Below the pieces are notes generated by a model. The model was not told the origin of the DNA. It did not search any database and was given only the letters and a program-made list of their open reading frames with translations. Below are positions 1 through 8,638 of a stretch of DNA of 59,172 bases, piece after piece (the first letter of the stretch is position 1; every line of letters begins with the position of its first letter). The position numbers and the translations under genes are program-made. The DNA is taken from assembly GCA_028278425.1 (NCBI GenBank), contig JANQEJ010000300.1, positions 1-59,172 of the forward strand, given 5' to 3'. This stretch comes from Planctomycetota bacterium. Its GTDB lineage: Bacteria > Planctomycetota > UBA1135 > GCA-002686595.

Positions 1-887
1 TCGACGGCGAGGAAATCGACCTCGCCGCCGAGGCGACCGAGCTGGGGCTCGAAGCCATCGTCGTCGAAGAAGCGCTCGACCTGGACGAGCTGCGCGAGAA
101 CGAGGAGTTCGGCGGCGTCGGCCTTTCGTCCTCGGTGGCGCGCACCGAGGCGGGCAAGTTCGGCTTCGGCGTCGTCGCCGACGCCGGCGCGATCTCGATC
201 GTCCGCGTGAACGAGAAGATCGACCCGGAGATGCCCCCCTTCGAGGAGATCCGCGAAGGCGTGGCCGAGAAGTGGGCCGAGGAGCGCACCCGCGAGCTGG
301 CCGTCGAGAAGCTCGAAGCGATCCGCGACGGCTTCGCCGAGCTCGTCGTCGAGGACGATGAGGAGACTGACGACGCCCAGGAGACCGCCGAGGATCCGGC
401 GGACGATCCCGAGGGCGACGAAGAGGAGCCCGTGCGCCGGCAGGCGGGCGAAGCCGCCTTCCGCGCCGCCGTCGAAGCCGCCGGCTACGAGGTGCAGCGG
501 CGTCCGTGGCTCGACAAGGCCGGCTCGACGCAGGACGACCCGGACCGCGACAAGCCGGGCCACCTGTTCTTCACCCAGCAGCGCGAGTACTTCGACCTCG
601 AGACCGAGGAGGTGCCGGAAGCCACGCTGAACCGCCAGCGCACCCTCGCGTACCTGGTGCGCAAGGTCGGCGAGCGCGAGATGGACATCGCGCGCATGTC
701 GCCGATGGTCTACCAGGGCTACAAGCAGCAGAGCGCCCAGCTCGCCGGCGGGGCGCTGCTCCAGTACCTCACGGGCTCCGAGCTCGAAGACCGCTACGGC
801 ATCGAGTGGGAAGAGGGCTACGCGGACGACGACTTCGACGAGTACGAGTACGAGGACGAGCTCCCCGAGGAGGAGGACGCTCAGTAG
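1..887 (+). CDS. Peptidyl-prolyl isomerase / periplasmic foldase (SurA/PpiD type), C-terminal part
   Basis: The reading frame is open from the first bases of the window, so the 5' end is missing and only the last 294 or so residues are visible. The stretch GKFGFGVVADAGAISIVRV, followed by a PPFEEIRE helix and a charged amphipathic helix, matches the region after the parvulin domain in PpiD/SurA-like chaperones. Those proteins help fold exported proteins. The middle of the visible part is rich in Asp and Glu, and the last 30 residues form a strongly acidic tail. The parvulin catalytic core itself is not in the window, so the family call rests on the post-parvulin region alone. A GTG at 135 is an in-frame codon and probably not the start, because the homology begins before it. 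Confidence 0.6.
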   Translation, partial: DGEEIDLAAEATELGLEAIVVEEALDLDELRENEEFGGVGLSSSVARTEAGKFGFGVVADAGAISIVRVNEKIDPEMPPFEEIREGVAEKWAEERTRELAVEKLEAIRDGFAELVVEDDEETDDAQETAEDPADDPEGDEEEPVRRQAGEAAFRAAVEAAGYEVQRRPWLDKAGSTQDDPDRDKPGHLFFTQQREYFDLETEEVPEATLNRQRTLAYLVRKVGEREMDIARMSPMVYQGYKQQSAQLAGGALLQYLTGSELEDRYGIEWEEGYADDDFDEYEYEDELPEEEDAQ

Positions 888-908
888 GGGCGGCGGCGCC
901 CGGGCGCG

Positions 909-1865
909 ATGGATCCGGGCTTCCTGAACCGTCTGGAGCGCGAAGCCGGCCTCGCCGGGCTGCTCGACGTCCTGGCCGCGAAGCTGGCGCCGACCGACCT
1001 GCAGTCGCTCCTGCTCGAGACGTACCGCCGCCGCGCGTCCCGCGCCGCCCCGGGGGACGTCGCGCGCCGCTACGCGGAGAGCCGTTTCCTACGGCCCTCG
1101 CCGGTGGATCCGGCGCGCTTGCGCCGCTTCGACGAGCTCGCTTTCCGCCAGGCCGCGGAGTTCGAAGCGATCGAGCTCTCCCCGGTCGCGCCGCTCGGCA
1201 CCTGCTCCGCCGTGGCCGCGGTGAGCCAGAACCTCGTCGTGTCGACGTCGCGCAACAACGAGGTGTGCTCGGATCCGACCAACGTGATGGCTCTGGAGTG
1301 CGCCGAGCGCCGCCGCGCCGCGCTCGGACGGGAGCCCGGCTCCGCCGAGCGCGTGCGGCTCTGCACGAGCCACCGCGTGATCCGCGCGCAGCACTTCGGT
1401 GACGCGCCGAACGCGTGGCCGCACTTCCGGCTCTTCGCCGTCTGTACCGCGGGGCGCGACGCGGGCGGTTTCCGCTTCGAGGGCGAAGCCTTGCGCGAGC
1501 AGGCCGCGTTGCACGTCGGCGTGCTGGCCGCCGCCCGCGATGCGGGCTTCGAGGTGGGGGACGTCCTGCTGCGCGTCACGCCGCTGGACGAGCGCTCTCG
1601 GGCGGCGCTCGCGGAGAAGGTCCTCGCGCCCCTGCGCGCGAGCTTCCCCGAGCTCGACGCCGACTTCGACGACGAACGAGCGAGCGGCCGCGGGTACTAC
1701 GCGACCGCTTGCTTCCAGGTGAACGTCCGCGGGGAGGACGGGGCCGAGCTCTTCCTCGCCGACGGCGGGTTCACGGACTGGACGCAGCGCTTGCTCGGCG
1801 ACCGGCGAGAGCGGCTGTTGATCAGCGGGTTTGGTACCGAGCGGTTCTGTCAGGTGTGCGGCTGA
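909..1865 (+). CDS. Class II aminoacyl-tRNA synthetase-like protein (HisRS/HisZ-like core), function unknown
   Basis: This is a 318-residue protein starting at an ATG 21 bases after the preceding stop. I do not know a named family for it. Residues 157-185 (RVRLCTSHRVIRAQ, then HFRLFAVCTAG) look like class II synthetase motif 2 of the HisRS/HisZ type. Residues of about 283-314 (ADGGFTDWTQRLLG, then LISGFGTERF) look like the GGRYDGL and motif 3 region. The SRNNEVCSDPTNVMALE stretch sits where HisRS has its substrate-loading RPE-type segment. There is no anticodon-binding domain, so tRNA charging is unlikely. A HisZ-like regulatory role or modification of a small molecule or protein are possibilities. 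No his genes are nearby. The family link is my inference from motif order. Confidence 0.45.
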   Translation: MDPGFLNRLEREAGLAGLLDVLAAKLAPTDLQSLLLETYRRRASRAAPGDVARRYAESRFLRPSPVDPARLRRFDELAFRQAAEFEAIELSPVAPLGTCSAVAAVSQNLVVSTSRNNEVCSDPTNVMALECAERRRAALGREPGSAERVRLCTSHRVIRAQHFGDAPNAWPHFRLFAVCTAGRDAGGFRFEGEALREQAALHVGVLAAARDAGFEVGDVLLRVTPLDERSRAALAEKVLAPLRASFPELDADFDDERASGRGYYATACFQVNVRGEDGAELFLADGGFTDWTQRLLGDRRERLLISGFGTERFCQVCG

Positions 1866-1902
1866 AAGAAGAAAACCTCAGTTCCTCTGCGGTTTTCTTC
1901 TT
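1866..1902. terminator. Bidirectional intrinsic terminator
   Basis: A perfect 12-bp inverted repeat pairs AAGAAGAAAACC (1866-1877) with GGTTTTCTTCTT (1891-1902), and a short CAG/CTG stem lies inside the loop. It sits exactly between two convergent genes, ending at 1865 and 1905. The arms are A-rich on one side and T-rich on the other, so the structure ends in a U-rich stretch in both directions. Confidence 0.85.
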
Positions 1903-1904
1903 CT

Positions 1905-2657
1905 TCACTTCCGCGCGATCGCCGCGATCGAGTGCCCCGCCGGCCAGTCGAAGTGGCGCGTAAACGGGAGCTCCGCCGCGAAGAGGGCGTGGAGGAAGTT
2001 GTGCACGAAGCGCGGGATCGGCCAGCTCAGGTTCGTGTGGTCGGAGTCGACCTCGCGGGGCACGAGCTTTTCGATGAGCTTGATCAGCAGCACGGTCGGA
2101 AGGATGACCGGGAAGAGGAACACGTTCGAGTGCGTGTTCCGCTCGACGGCGAGCCCGGCTTGCTGGAACACCTTGCGGAGGCGGGAGCGCGTGTAGCGTC
2201 GCTCGTGCTTGGCGACGCGGTCGTTGTTGGCGTAGAGGAACTGGTAGGCCGGCACGCTGACGAAGACGTGACCGCCGGGGCGGAGGACGCGGGCCACCTC
2301 GCGCATGACCTTGTCGTCGTCGGGGATGTGCTCGATCGCGTCGAACATGCAAACGAGGTCGAACGAGTCGTCCGCGAAGGGGAGGGTGTAGCCCGAGGAG
2401 AGAACGCCGTCCGCGAAGCCGCGCTCGCTGCAGTGGGCGAGGCTCTCGAGGCTCACGTCGGAAGGGACCACGTGCTCGCCGAGGTCGGCGAGGCCCGCCA
2501 GGAAGCCGCCCATCCCGCAGCCGAGGTCGAGGATCCGCTTCGGCCGGGCCGTGCGCAGGTGGTGGCGCAAGAGCCCAAAGTAGACCGTGCGCCGGCCGCG
2601 AAACCACCAGTGCGTCCGCTCGAGCTCCAGGAACTGGCGGTAGGCCTTGGCCTCCAT
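1905..2657 (-). CDS. SAM-dependent methyltransferase of the HWWFRG type
   Basis: This 250-residue class I methyltransferase has the SAM-binding motif ILDLGCGMGG at residues 42-51, a later acidic loop (CMFDAIEHIPD) and the LRPGG turn. It starts with a conserved THWWFRGRR segment (residues 15-23), which is shared with the methyltransferase at 9394-10149. The two are therefore paralogues in neighbouring clusters. The ATG start overlaps the stop of the upstream methyltransferase by one base (TGATG), which indicates translational coupling. Methyltransferases of this kind usually occur with glycosyltransferases in surface-polysaccharide or lipid-sugar gene sets. The substrate cannot be read from the sequence. 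Confidence 0.8.
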   Translation of the reverse strand: MEAKAYRQFLELERTHWWFRGRRTVYFGLLRHHLRTARPKRILDLGCGMGGFLAGLADLGEHVVPSDVSLESLAHCSERGFADGVLSSGYTLPFADDSFDLVCMFDAIEHIPDDDKVMREVARVLRPGGHVFVSVPAYQFLYANNDRVAKHERRYTRSRLRKVFQQAGLAVERNTHSNVFLFPVILPTVLLIKLIEKLVPREVDSDHTNLSWPIPRFVHNFLHALFAAELPFTRHFDWPAGHSIAAIARK

Positions 2658-3589
2658 CAGCGCCCGGTCACCGTGGGCTCGGCGATGACGATCATTTCGT
2701 CGAAGAGATTGACGTACACCGCGGCGTTGCGGAGCAGCCTGAGCGGCGAGAGCAGGGTGGAGACCACTGGGTGGAGCCGGCCGGCGCGCTCGGAGATGAA
2801 GCCCATCGAGACGTACTTGCCGCCGAGCCGGGGCGTGTTCTCCAGGATGCGGAAGCCCGCCCGGTCCATCGCCACCGCCAGCGTCTCCGGGTTGAAGTGG
2901 TAGATGTGCTCCGCGTGCTTGTAGTGCTGCCAGCGCCGGCCCAAGACGCGCGCGGCGCGGCTCTCGACGTTCTGGGTCTCGACCAGGAGCTTGCCGCCGG
3001 GGGCGAGAAGACGTCGCACCTCCTTGAGCGCCGCGACGAAGTCGGGGATGTGCTCGATCACGTCCCACATCGTGATCAGGTCGAAGCTCCCGTCCTCGAA
3101 GCCCGCCTCGTGCAGCAGGCCGCCGACGACGTTCTCACGCCCGATCCGCTCCTCCGCGTGCGTGCGGATCGCGTCGGACGGCTCGACGCCGGTGACGTTC
3201 CAACCCTCGCCCTGCATGACCTCGAGGAAGTACCCCGCCGCGCAGCCGACGTCGAGCACGCGCCCGGGCACTTCGAAGTAACGGCGGACGATGCCGATCC
3301 GCCGTCGGTAGGTCCGCAGGTAGAGCGGCGCGTCCGCGCAGTAGTCGGTGTAGCCGCGCTCCTTGGCCGCGTCGGAGCTCCAGTAGCCCTCGTCGTAGAC
3401 GTCGTCGATCAGCGCCGCGTCGGTGAGGCGCGGGGTCACGTACGTGAAGCGGCAGTCCGAGCAGGTGACGACGGAGAAGGGTCCCTCGGTGAACTTGACG
3501 TTCCGCTCCGAACCGCCGCAAAGCCCGCAGGCGACCTCCTCCAACGCGCTCGCCGGGATCGAGGCCTTGAGCCCCGGAACCGCGGTCAC
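2657..3589 (-). CDS. SAM-dependent methyltransferase with N-terminal zinc ribbon
   Basis: This 310-residue protein starts at a GTG that overlaps the stop of the upstream oxidoreductase gene (GTGA). The N-terminal part carries a CGLCG...CSDC pair of CxxC motifs, the zinc-binding knuckle of C-methyltransferase-like sugar or lipid enzymes. The SAM motif VLDVGCAAGYF, the acidic TMWDVIEHIPD and LAPGG follow. The C-terminal hydrophobic region (LLSPLRLLRNAAVYVNLFDEM) suggests membrane association. It lies between an FAD oxidoreductase and another methyltransferase in a coupled three-gene unit, so a role in a surface glycan or isoprenoid-linked product is likely. The exact substrate is unknown. Confidence 0.8.
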   Translation of the reverse strand: MTAVPGLKASIPASALEEVACGLCGGSERNVKFTEGPFSVVTCSDCRFTYVTPRLTDAALIDDVYDEGYWSSDAAKERGYTDYCADAPLYLRTYRRRIGIVRRYFEVPGRVLDVGCAAGYFLEVMQGEGWNVTGVEPSDAIRTHAEERIGRENVVGGLLHEAGFEDGSFDLITMWDVIEHIPDFVAALKEVRRLLAPGGKLLVETQNVESRAARVLGRRWQHYKHAEHIYHFNPETLAVAMDRAGFRILENTPRLGGKYVSMGFISERAGRLHPVVSTLLSPLRLLRNAAVYVNLFDEMIVIAEPTVTGR

Positions 3590-4989
3590 CCGAAGTACTC
3601 CTGGCCGGCCGCGACCTGATCCGCCTTCGCGTCGGTGCCCTTGGCGACGGTCTTCGCCACGCGGCGGCCCATCGCGATCGAGTGGTCCATATTGTTGTAG
3701 CGGTAGAGCCCCTGGCGTCCGGTGGTGTGGAGGTTCTTGACCTTCTTCGCCTCCTTCTTGAGGAGGTCGAGGTTCTCCTTGTAGGTCAGGTCGTACACCG
3801 GATACGCGTAGCGCAGCCGGTGGAGGTCGATCCCCCGGCAGCCCACGCCCTCGTCCAGGAGACCGACGGTCACGAGATCCCTGCGGGCGATCTCGGCGCC
3901 CTCCTCGAGGGTCAGGTTCCAGTGCTCGTCGTCCCACTTGCAGGTGATCTCGCAGCAGACGACGGTCGAGTCGTCGGGAGCGACGTTGTCGCTGAAGTTC
4001 TTGAACTCCGAGATCCGGTGCACGGTGAGGTGCTTCTCCGGAAGGTAGACCCAGTGGTCGGGCGAAACGGTCGGCTGGTCGACCTCGAGATAGACGAAGA
4101 CGATCGCGAGGTAGCGCAGCTTCGCGATCGCCTGCTTGACGTCCGGCCCGATCTCCGGAGAGAACGTCTCGAGCAGGCGCGGGAGCGGGATCGTGTTGAC
4201 CACCTCGTCGCACTCGACGACGTGCTCCTCGCCGTCCTGCTCGAAGGCGACGCGGCGCGCGTAGCCGTCCTCGATCTCGATGCGCGTCACCGGCGACTCC
4301 AGCCGGACGTCGCCGCCCATCTCGCGGACCTTCTCGCCGTACTTGCGCCCGATGGTGCCGATGCCGCCGTGGCCGGGGTACCAGAACTCGCTGACGAGGC
4401 TGCGCACCTCGCCGCCCTTGGGCGGGTTGAGCGTCTTGATGATCGTGTCCCAGAGGTTCGCCTGGCTGATCCGCTGGCTCGCCCAGTCCGCGCTGATCTC
4501 GGTGCAGGGCATCTTCCACGCCTTGGACGTGTAGGTGCCGAAGAACATCTCGTAGAGCGTCTTCCCGAAGCGCTTCAGGACCCAGTTCTCGAAGTTGTCG
4601 TCCGGGATCGGCTTGAACCACTGGCGCATGCGGATCCAGACGTAGTCCCAAAGCGCCCGCACCATGAGGAGCTTGGGCATGTTGGTCAGGACGTTCTTCG
4701 CCTTCAGCGGGTAGTGGAAGAAGCGCTCCTGCATGTAGATCCGCGAGAGCCGCTCGCGGGTCACCACGTCGTCGTCGAGCACCTCGTAGAGGTGCTCGAT
4801 CAGCTTCTTGTCGCGGCTGTGGAAGCGGTGCGGGCCGTGGTCGAGCCAGTACTTCCCCTGCTTCCAGCTCGTCGCCATGCCGCCGACCCAGCTCTCGCGC
4901 TCGAGCACGGTGACCTGATGCCCGGCTTTGAGCAGCTCGTAGGCGGTGGCGAGCCCGGCGAAGCCGGCGCCGAGGACGACGACGTGCAT
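3586..4989 (-). CDS. FAD-dependent oxidoreductase (protoporphyrinogen oxidase / UDP-galactopyranose mutase-like fold)
   Basis: I chose the ATG at 4989 because the dinucleotide-binding motif VVVLGAGFAGLATAYELLKAG begins right after it, giving 467 residues. An in-frame extension to 5145 would add an unstructured N-terminus. The GG-rich segment WVGGMATSW and the DHGPHRFH stretch follow, as in glycan-cluster members of COG1232, which oxidise or rearrange sugars or lipid precursors. TTGRQGLYRYNNMDHSIAMG near the C-terminus is the conserved FAD-ribityl site, with a GRQG signature like that of UDP-galactopyranose-mutase relatives. It is first in a three-gene overlapping unit with two methyltransferases. 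It is probably not hemG, because no haem genes are nearby. Confidence 0.75.
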   Translation of the reverse strand: MHVVVLGAGFAGLATAYELLKAGHQVTVLERESWVGGMATSWKQGKYWLDHGPHRFHSRDKKLIEHLYEVLDDDVVTRERLSRIYMQERFFHYPLKAKNVLTNMPKLLMVRALWDYVWIRMRQWFKPIPDDNFENWVLKRFGKTLYEMFFGTYTSKAWKMPCTEISADWASQRISQANLWDTIIKTLNPPKGGEVRSLVSEFWYPGHGGIGTIGRKYGEKVREMGGDVRLESPVTRIEIEDGYARRVAFEQDGEEHVVECDEVVNTIPLPRLLETFSPEIGPDVKQAIAKLRYLAIVFVYLEVDQPTVSPDHWVYLPEKHLTVHRISEFKNFSDNVAPDDSTVVCCEITCKWDDEHWNLTLEEGAEIARRDLVTVGLLDEGVGCRGIDLHRLRYAYPVYDLTYKENLDLLKKEAKKVKNLHTTGRQGLYRYNNMDHSIAMGRRVAKTVAKGTDAKADQVAAGQEYFG

Positions 4990-5014
4990 GGAGGCGGTGG
5001 GGGAGGCGAGGGTT

Positions 5015-5032
5015 GCTCGCCGGTTGGCGAGC
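5015..5032. repeat. Short inverted repeat in the leader of the FAD/methyltransferase operon
   Basis: GCTCGCC (5015-5021) and GGCGAGC (5026-5032) are perfect 7-bp arms with a GGTT spacer, about 26 bases upstream of the ATG at 4989 on the minus strand. It could be a leader hairpin or an operator. The same GGCGAGC core recurs at 19532-19552, and a related core at 13885-13900. Confidence 0.4.
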
Positions 5033-5169
5033 GGACACAGGTTGATCGGACCCTCTTCGCCGCAACTTGAAGGACGCCAGGGCCTTGTGACTCCCGGTGG
5101 GGGGCGATCGGCCTCCGTAGGGGGCGCTGAGGGAGCGTAAAGCATACCCGCAGGGCCCGGCGCTTACCC

Positions 5170-7011
5170 CTAGGCGGTCTTAAAGGTCACCTGGAAGACG
5201 CTTCCGCCCCCCGGCCGGGGCCGGACCGCGGCCTCGGCGCCGATCGCCTCGGCGTGAAGCCGCACGAGGTGCAGCCCCAGCCCCGTCCCGGTCGCCGTTC
5301 GGGTCGCCTCGTTGCCGAGCCGCTGGAAGGCGTCGAAGATGCGCTCCCGGTCCGCGGACGGAATCCCCGGCCCGCGGTCGGCGACCTCGAGCAGGACCCG
5401 TCCGTTCTCCTGGCGCGTGGTCACGCGGATCGGTTCCGACCGCCGGTCGGCGGGGTCGTAGGGCGCGTACTTGCGCGCGTTCTCCACCAGGTTGCACAGG
5501 ATCCCGGCGACGGCTTCGACGGACAGGCGCACCCGCGGGAGCTCGAGCTCCAGGTCGAAGATGAGGTCGTCGTTCCCCTCGGTGCGGCGGTCCCCGGGCG
5601 GGTGGGCGTCGGCGAGCTCTCCGCGGATGCTCTCGACCACCTCGCTCAGATCGCCGTCGATCGTCGCCGCGGCGCCGGCGTCGAGCCGGCCCTTCTCGAG
5701 CACCCGTTCGACCAGGGTCCCGAGCCGGTTGGTCTCGCGCACGATGCGGCGGTGGTAGTCGCGCTGCTTCTCCGGATCGTCCGTCCAGTTCTCGAGCAAC
5801 ATCTCGCCGTAGAGCCGGATCGCGGAGAGCGGTGTGCGGAGCTCGTGCGTCACCGCCGAGACGAAGTTCTGCGTGCGCTGCGCCTGCTCGAGCTCGCGTC
5901 GCACGCTGCGCTGGATCAGGAAGATGCCGGTCCCCATGACGAGGATCAGCATCGCGGCGACGGCCGCCACCTTGTTGCGCTGCCGGCGGAAGCGCTCGTG
6001 GATCACGGCGGTGTTCACCGCGACCTGGAGGCGGCCGAGCTCGCTCTCGCGGGGGTTGTACGTGTCGAAGCCGAGCTCCTGAATGGGGAAGACGTCGACG
6101 AAGACCTCGCTCTCCGCGTCGACCGGCCGGCCCGCGCCGACGCGGACCAGGCGTTCGCCGTCCTCGAGCACCTCGAGCGCGACCTGGTCCGGCAGGTCGG
6201 CGAGCAGCCAGCCGACGTCCAGGAGCATCCCCTGGTGAAGCCCCATTCCGTAGGAGACCTTCTGCAGGCACTCCGAGTCCTCGGTGTCGAGCTTGAGGGG
6301 GAGGCCCATCAGGACCCGCCGCGTGGCCAGCGCGCGCGGCGTGCCCTCCGCGTCCATGTAGAACTGGAGGTGGAAGTCGGAGACCGTGAGCGAGACGCTG
6401 CGGTCCTTCATCCGCCAGTGGCAGCGTTCGAGGCAGTCCCGGTGCTCCTTGTGGCTCTTGGCGACGGCCGCCACCTCGAGCGGAACGCGCATGTCGTGAA
6501 TGCCGGCGAGCTGGGTGGCCCGCCGCACGTAACCCTCCTCGGTCTTGCGCTCGCTGAAGCTCTCCACCACGCGCTCGACCTCGGACCGGAGAGCCTCCGT
6601 CTCCGGACCGCGGTCCGGTCCGTTGAAGACCTCGACCGGCGCGCCGGATCCCTCGAGGTTGTCGAAGTTGTCGAAGGAGTACCAGGCGAGGATCCCCTCC
6701 GGCGGCTCTTCGGTCACCAGCGGCGAGTCGAGGAGCTTCAGGTCGTCGCCGCCGCCGTCGCCCATCGAGTAGACCTCGCCGTACTGGGAGAAGGGGCGAA
6801 GCGATTCGGTGCGCAGGAGCGCGTTCACCCGCTCCTGCATCTTCTCCACGAACCAGCGTGTCTTGTCCTCGGCCTCCTGCGGCGCGGCGTCGAGCTGGGC
6901 CTCGTAGTCTTCGACGAGCTGGCTCCAGTGCAGCCACCCGAACACGATCGTCGGGAGCACGAGGAGCACGCCGTAGGCGGCGAGCGCGTTCCTGGTCGTC
7001 AGCGTGCGCAA
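5170..7011 (-). CDS. Membrane sensor histidine kinase
   Basis: This 613-residue kinase has two membrane segments (about 9-28 and 346-365) bracketing a large extracytoplasmic sensor of roughly 315 residues. The DHp helix has the phosphoacceptor in THELRTPLSAIRLYGEM (His389). The ATP-binding domain has the N box (NLVENARKYA), the G1 box (DRGPGIP), an F box and GTGLGLHLV. No HAMP or PAS domain is obvious. The only possible start near the preceding stop is a TTG one base after the TGA of the response-regulator gene, so translation is probably coupled. The sensor contains CLERCH (Cys193, Cys197, His198), a CX3CH arrangement that could bind a metal or haem. The signal is unknown. Confidence 0.9.
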   Translation of the reverse strand: MRTLTTRNALAAYGVLLVLPTIVFGWLHWSQLVEDYEAQLDAAPQEAEDKTRWFVEKMQERVNALLRTESLRPFSQYGEVYSMGDGGGDDLKLLDSPLVTEEPPEGILAWYSFDNFDNLEGSGAPVEVFNGPDRGPETEALRSEVERVVESFSERKTEEGYVRRATQLAGIHDMRVPLEVAAVAKSHKEHRDCLERCHWRMKDRSVSLTVSDFHLQFYMDAEGTPRALATRRVLMGLPLKLDTEDSECLQKVSYGMGLHQGMLLDVGWLLADLPDQVALEVLEDGERLVRVGAGRPVDAESEVFVDVFPIQELGFDTYNPRESELGRLQVAVNTAVIHERFRRQRNKVAAVAAMLILVMGTGIFLIQRSVRRELEQAQRTQNFVSAVTHELRTPLSAIRLYGEMLLENWTDDPEKQRDYHRRIVRETNRLGTLVERVLEKGRLDAGAAATIDGDLSEVVESIRGELADAHPPGDRRTEGNDDLIFDLELELPRVRLSVEAVAGILCNLVENARKYAPYDPADRRSEPIRVTTRQENGRVLLEVADRGPGIPSADRERIFDAFQRLGNEATRTATGTGLGLHLVRLHAEAIGAEAAVRPRPGGGSVFQVTFKTA

Positions 7012-7012
7012 G

Positions 7013-7702
7013 TCAGTCGAACCATCGATACCCCTTTCCCCGCACCGTCTGGATCAGCGTGGGGTTGGAGGGATCGGGTTCGATCTTGCGCCGGAGCCCC
7101 ACGATGTGGATGTCGACGGTCCGGGTCTCGACGTTGGCGTTCCTGTAGTGCCAGACGTCGAGCAGGAGGTCCTCGCGCGTCACCACGCGGTCGCGGTGAC
7201 GCACCAGGTACTCCAATATATCGCCCTCGCGGGGCGTCAAGGGGGTCACCTCGCCGTTGCGGTGCACCTCCAGGCGCGCCAGGTCCACCTGGATGCCGTC
7301 GGGGAGCTCGAGCTGCGGCGGGGGCGCCGTGTCGATCTCCTTGCGGCGGAACTGGGCGTTGACGCGGGCGACCAGCTCGCGCGGCGAAAAGGGCTTCGGC
7401 ATGTAGTCGTCCGCGCCGAGCTCGAAGCCGCGCACCACGTCGCTCTCGCCGGCGAGGGCGGTCAGCACCAGGACGCGGATGTCGTGTTTGGACGCGCGCA
7501 GCTCCTTCAGGACGTCGAGCCCGCTCTTGCCCGGGAGCATCAGGTCGAGGACCGCCAGGTCGAAGCGACCCTCCTTGACCTTCGCGAGGGCCGAGGGACC
7601 GTCGAAGGCGACCTCGACTTCATAACCGGCGTGCGTCAGCGCGTCTCGGACTCCGAGCGCCAGGTTCTCTTCGTCTTCGACAACAAGGATCCGGTGTGCC
7701 AT
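7013..7702 (-). CDS. OmpR-family response regulator
   Basis: This 229-residue protein has an N-terminal receiver (RILVVEDEEN, with the phosphoacceptor Asp53 in VLDLMLPGKSG and the conserved Lys in MPKPFSPREL) and a C-terminal winged helix ending TRTVDIHIVGLRRKIEPDP...RGKGYRWFD. The ATG at 7702 has a good GGAGA ribosome-binding site about seven bases upstream. The frame stays open upstream to 7756 without homology. It precedes the histidine kinase by one base, so the two form a two-component pair. The DNA target is not evident. The sugar-modification genes on both sides are candidate targets by position only. Confidence 0.95.
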   Translation of the reverse strand: MAHRILVVEDEENLALGVRDALTHAGYEVEVAFDGPSALAKVKEGRFDLAVLDLMLPGKSGLDVLKELRASKHDIRVLVLTALAGESDVVRGFELGADDYMPKPFSPRELVARVNAQFRRKEIDTAPPPQLELPDGIQVDLARLEVHRNGEVTPLTPREGDILEYLVRHRDRVVTREDLLLDVWHYRNANVETRTVDIHIVGLRRKIEPDPSNPTLIQTVRGKGYRWFD

Positions 7703-7909
7703 CTGCGATCTCCGCTGGGATGCGGCGGGGGAGGTAAGAGGCGAGGCGTACCGCATTCGGGAGGCTCCTTCCGCGTGGCCGGTGGTAGCGCCCGAGTTAG
7801 AAGCTGGGCCGCCTGCCGCAACCCGCTTTGACCGAAAGCGTACAAAAACGAGGGAGCGATTTTCCAGGGGGCGCCGGCGTCCGCCGCGGGCCGAGATCGA
7901 CCGAACGAA

Positions 7910-8635
7910 TCAGCCGAGAAAGCGTTTGCGGCAGATCGTCCGGAACATTCCGAGCGCCGTGCGCGCCACCTTCAGGAAGCTCGCGGAATGCTTCGATTCA
8001 CCGCCCAGCCGAGCGCCGTAGTGCACCGGGATCTCGATGACGCGCAGCCCCCGGCGGTACGCCTCGCAGATCATCTCGGGTGAGAACTGCGGGCCGGTCT
8101 CGCGCGTGCCCTCGCGCATCTGGCGCCACGTGTCCGACCAGAGCGCGCGGTAGCTGCAGCCGACGTCGGTGAGGCGCGGCTCGTGCGGCAGGTACCACAG
8201 GAGCTCGAGCCACTTGGCCATCGTCACGTTGCCCCAGCGCAGCAGCTTGTTCATGTTGGCGCCCTGCTCGACCATCTGGCGCGTCGTGCGCGTCCCGAGA
8301 ACCATCCGGCAGTCCGTCAGGTAGTGCAGGAGCTTCGGGAGGTCGTCCGCGCGGAACGAGCCGTCGGCTTCGGTGATCGCGAGGATGTCGGCGCCCGTCG
8401 CCTCGCCGTGGTCGAGCCCGGCGCGGATGGCGCAGCCGTAGCCGGCGCGGGACTCCTCGATCACCTCGGCGCCGGCCTCGCGGGCGAGCTCCGCCGTCCG
8501 GTCCTTGCAGTTGTTGTCGACGACGATCACGCGGTCGACGCTGGGCTCGCCGGCGAACTCGCGCACCACCTCGGCGATCGTCTGCTCCTCGTTGTAGGCC
8601 GGCACGACGACCGTGACGTTCTTGTCCTGGAACAC
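7910..8635 (-). CDS. Family 2 glycosyltransferase (polyprenyl-phosphate sugar transferase type)
   Basis: This 241-residue GT-A fold enzyme has the N-terminal VTVVVPAYNEEQTIAEVV nucleotide-binding strand, VIVVDNNCKDRT, and an ITEADGSF acidic motif in the position of the DXD metal site. It resembles dolichol-phosphate mannosyltransferase-like enzymes but lacks a C-terminal membrane domain. The GTG start lies three bases after the stop of the upstream glycosylase gene. It is last in a four-gene coupled cluster with a methyltransferase and a second glycosyltransferase, so it probably works in the same surface-glycan or glycolipid pathway. Donor and acceptor are unknown. Confidence 0.85.
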   Translation of the reverse strand: MFQDKNVTVVVPAYNEEQTIAEVVREFAGEPSVDRVIVVDNNCKDRTAELAREAGAEVIEESRAGYGCAIRAGLDHGEATGADILAITEADGSFRADDLPKLLHYLTDCRMVLGTRTTRQMVEQGANMNKLLRWGNVTMAKWLELLWYLPHEPRLTDVGCSYRALWSDTWRQMREGTRETGPQFSPEMICEAYRRGLRVIEIPVHYGARLGGESKHSASFLKVARTALGMFRTICRKRFLG

Positions 8636-8638
8636 GCG

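Noticed and set aside
3586..4989. hemG/protoporphyrinogen oxidase as a specific call
   Set aside because: The fold fits, but the context is two methyltransferases and no haem genes, so only the broader family is supported.
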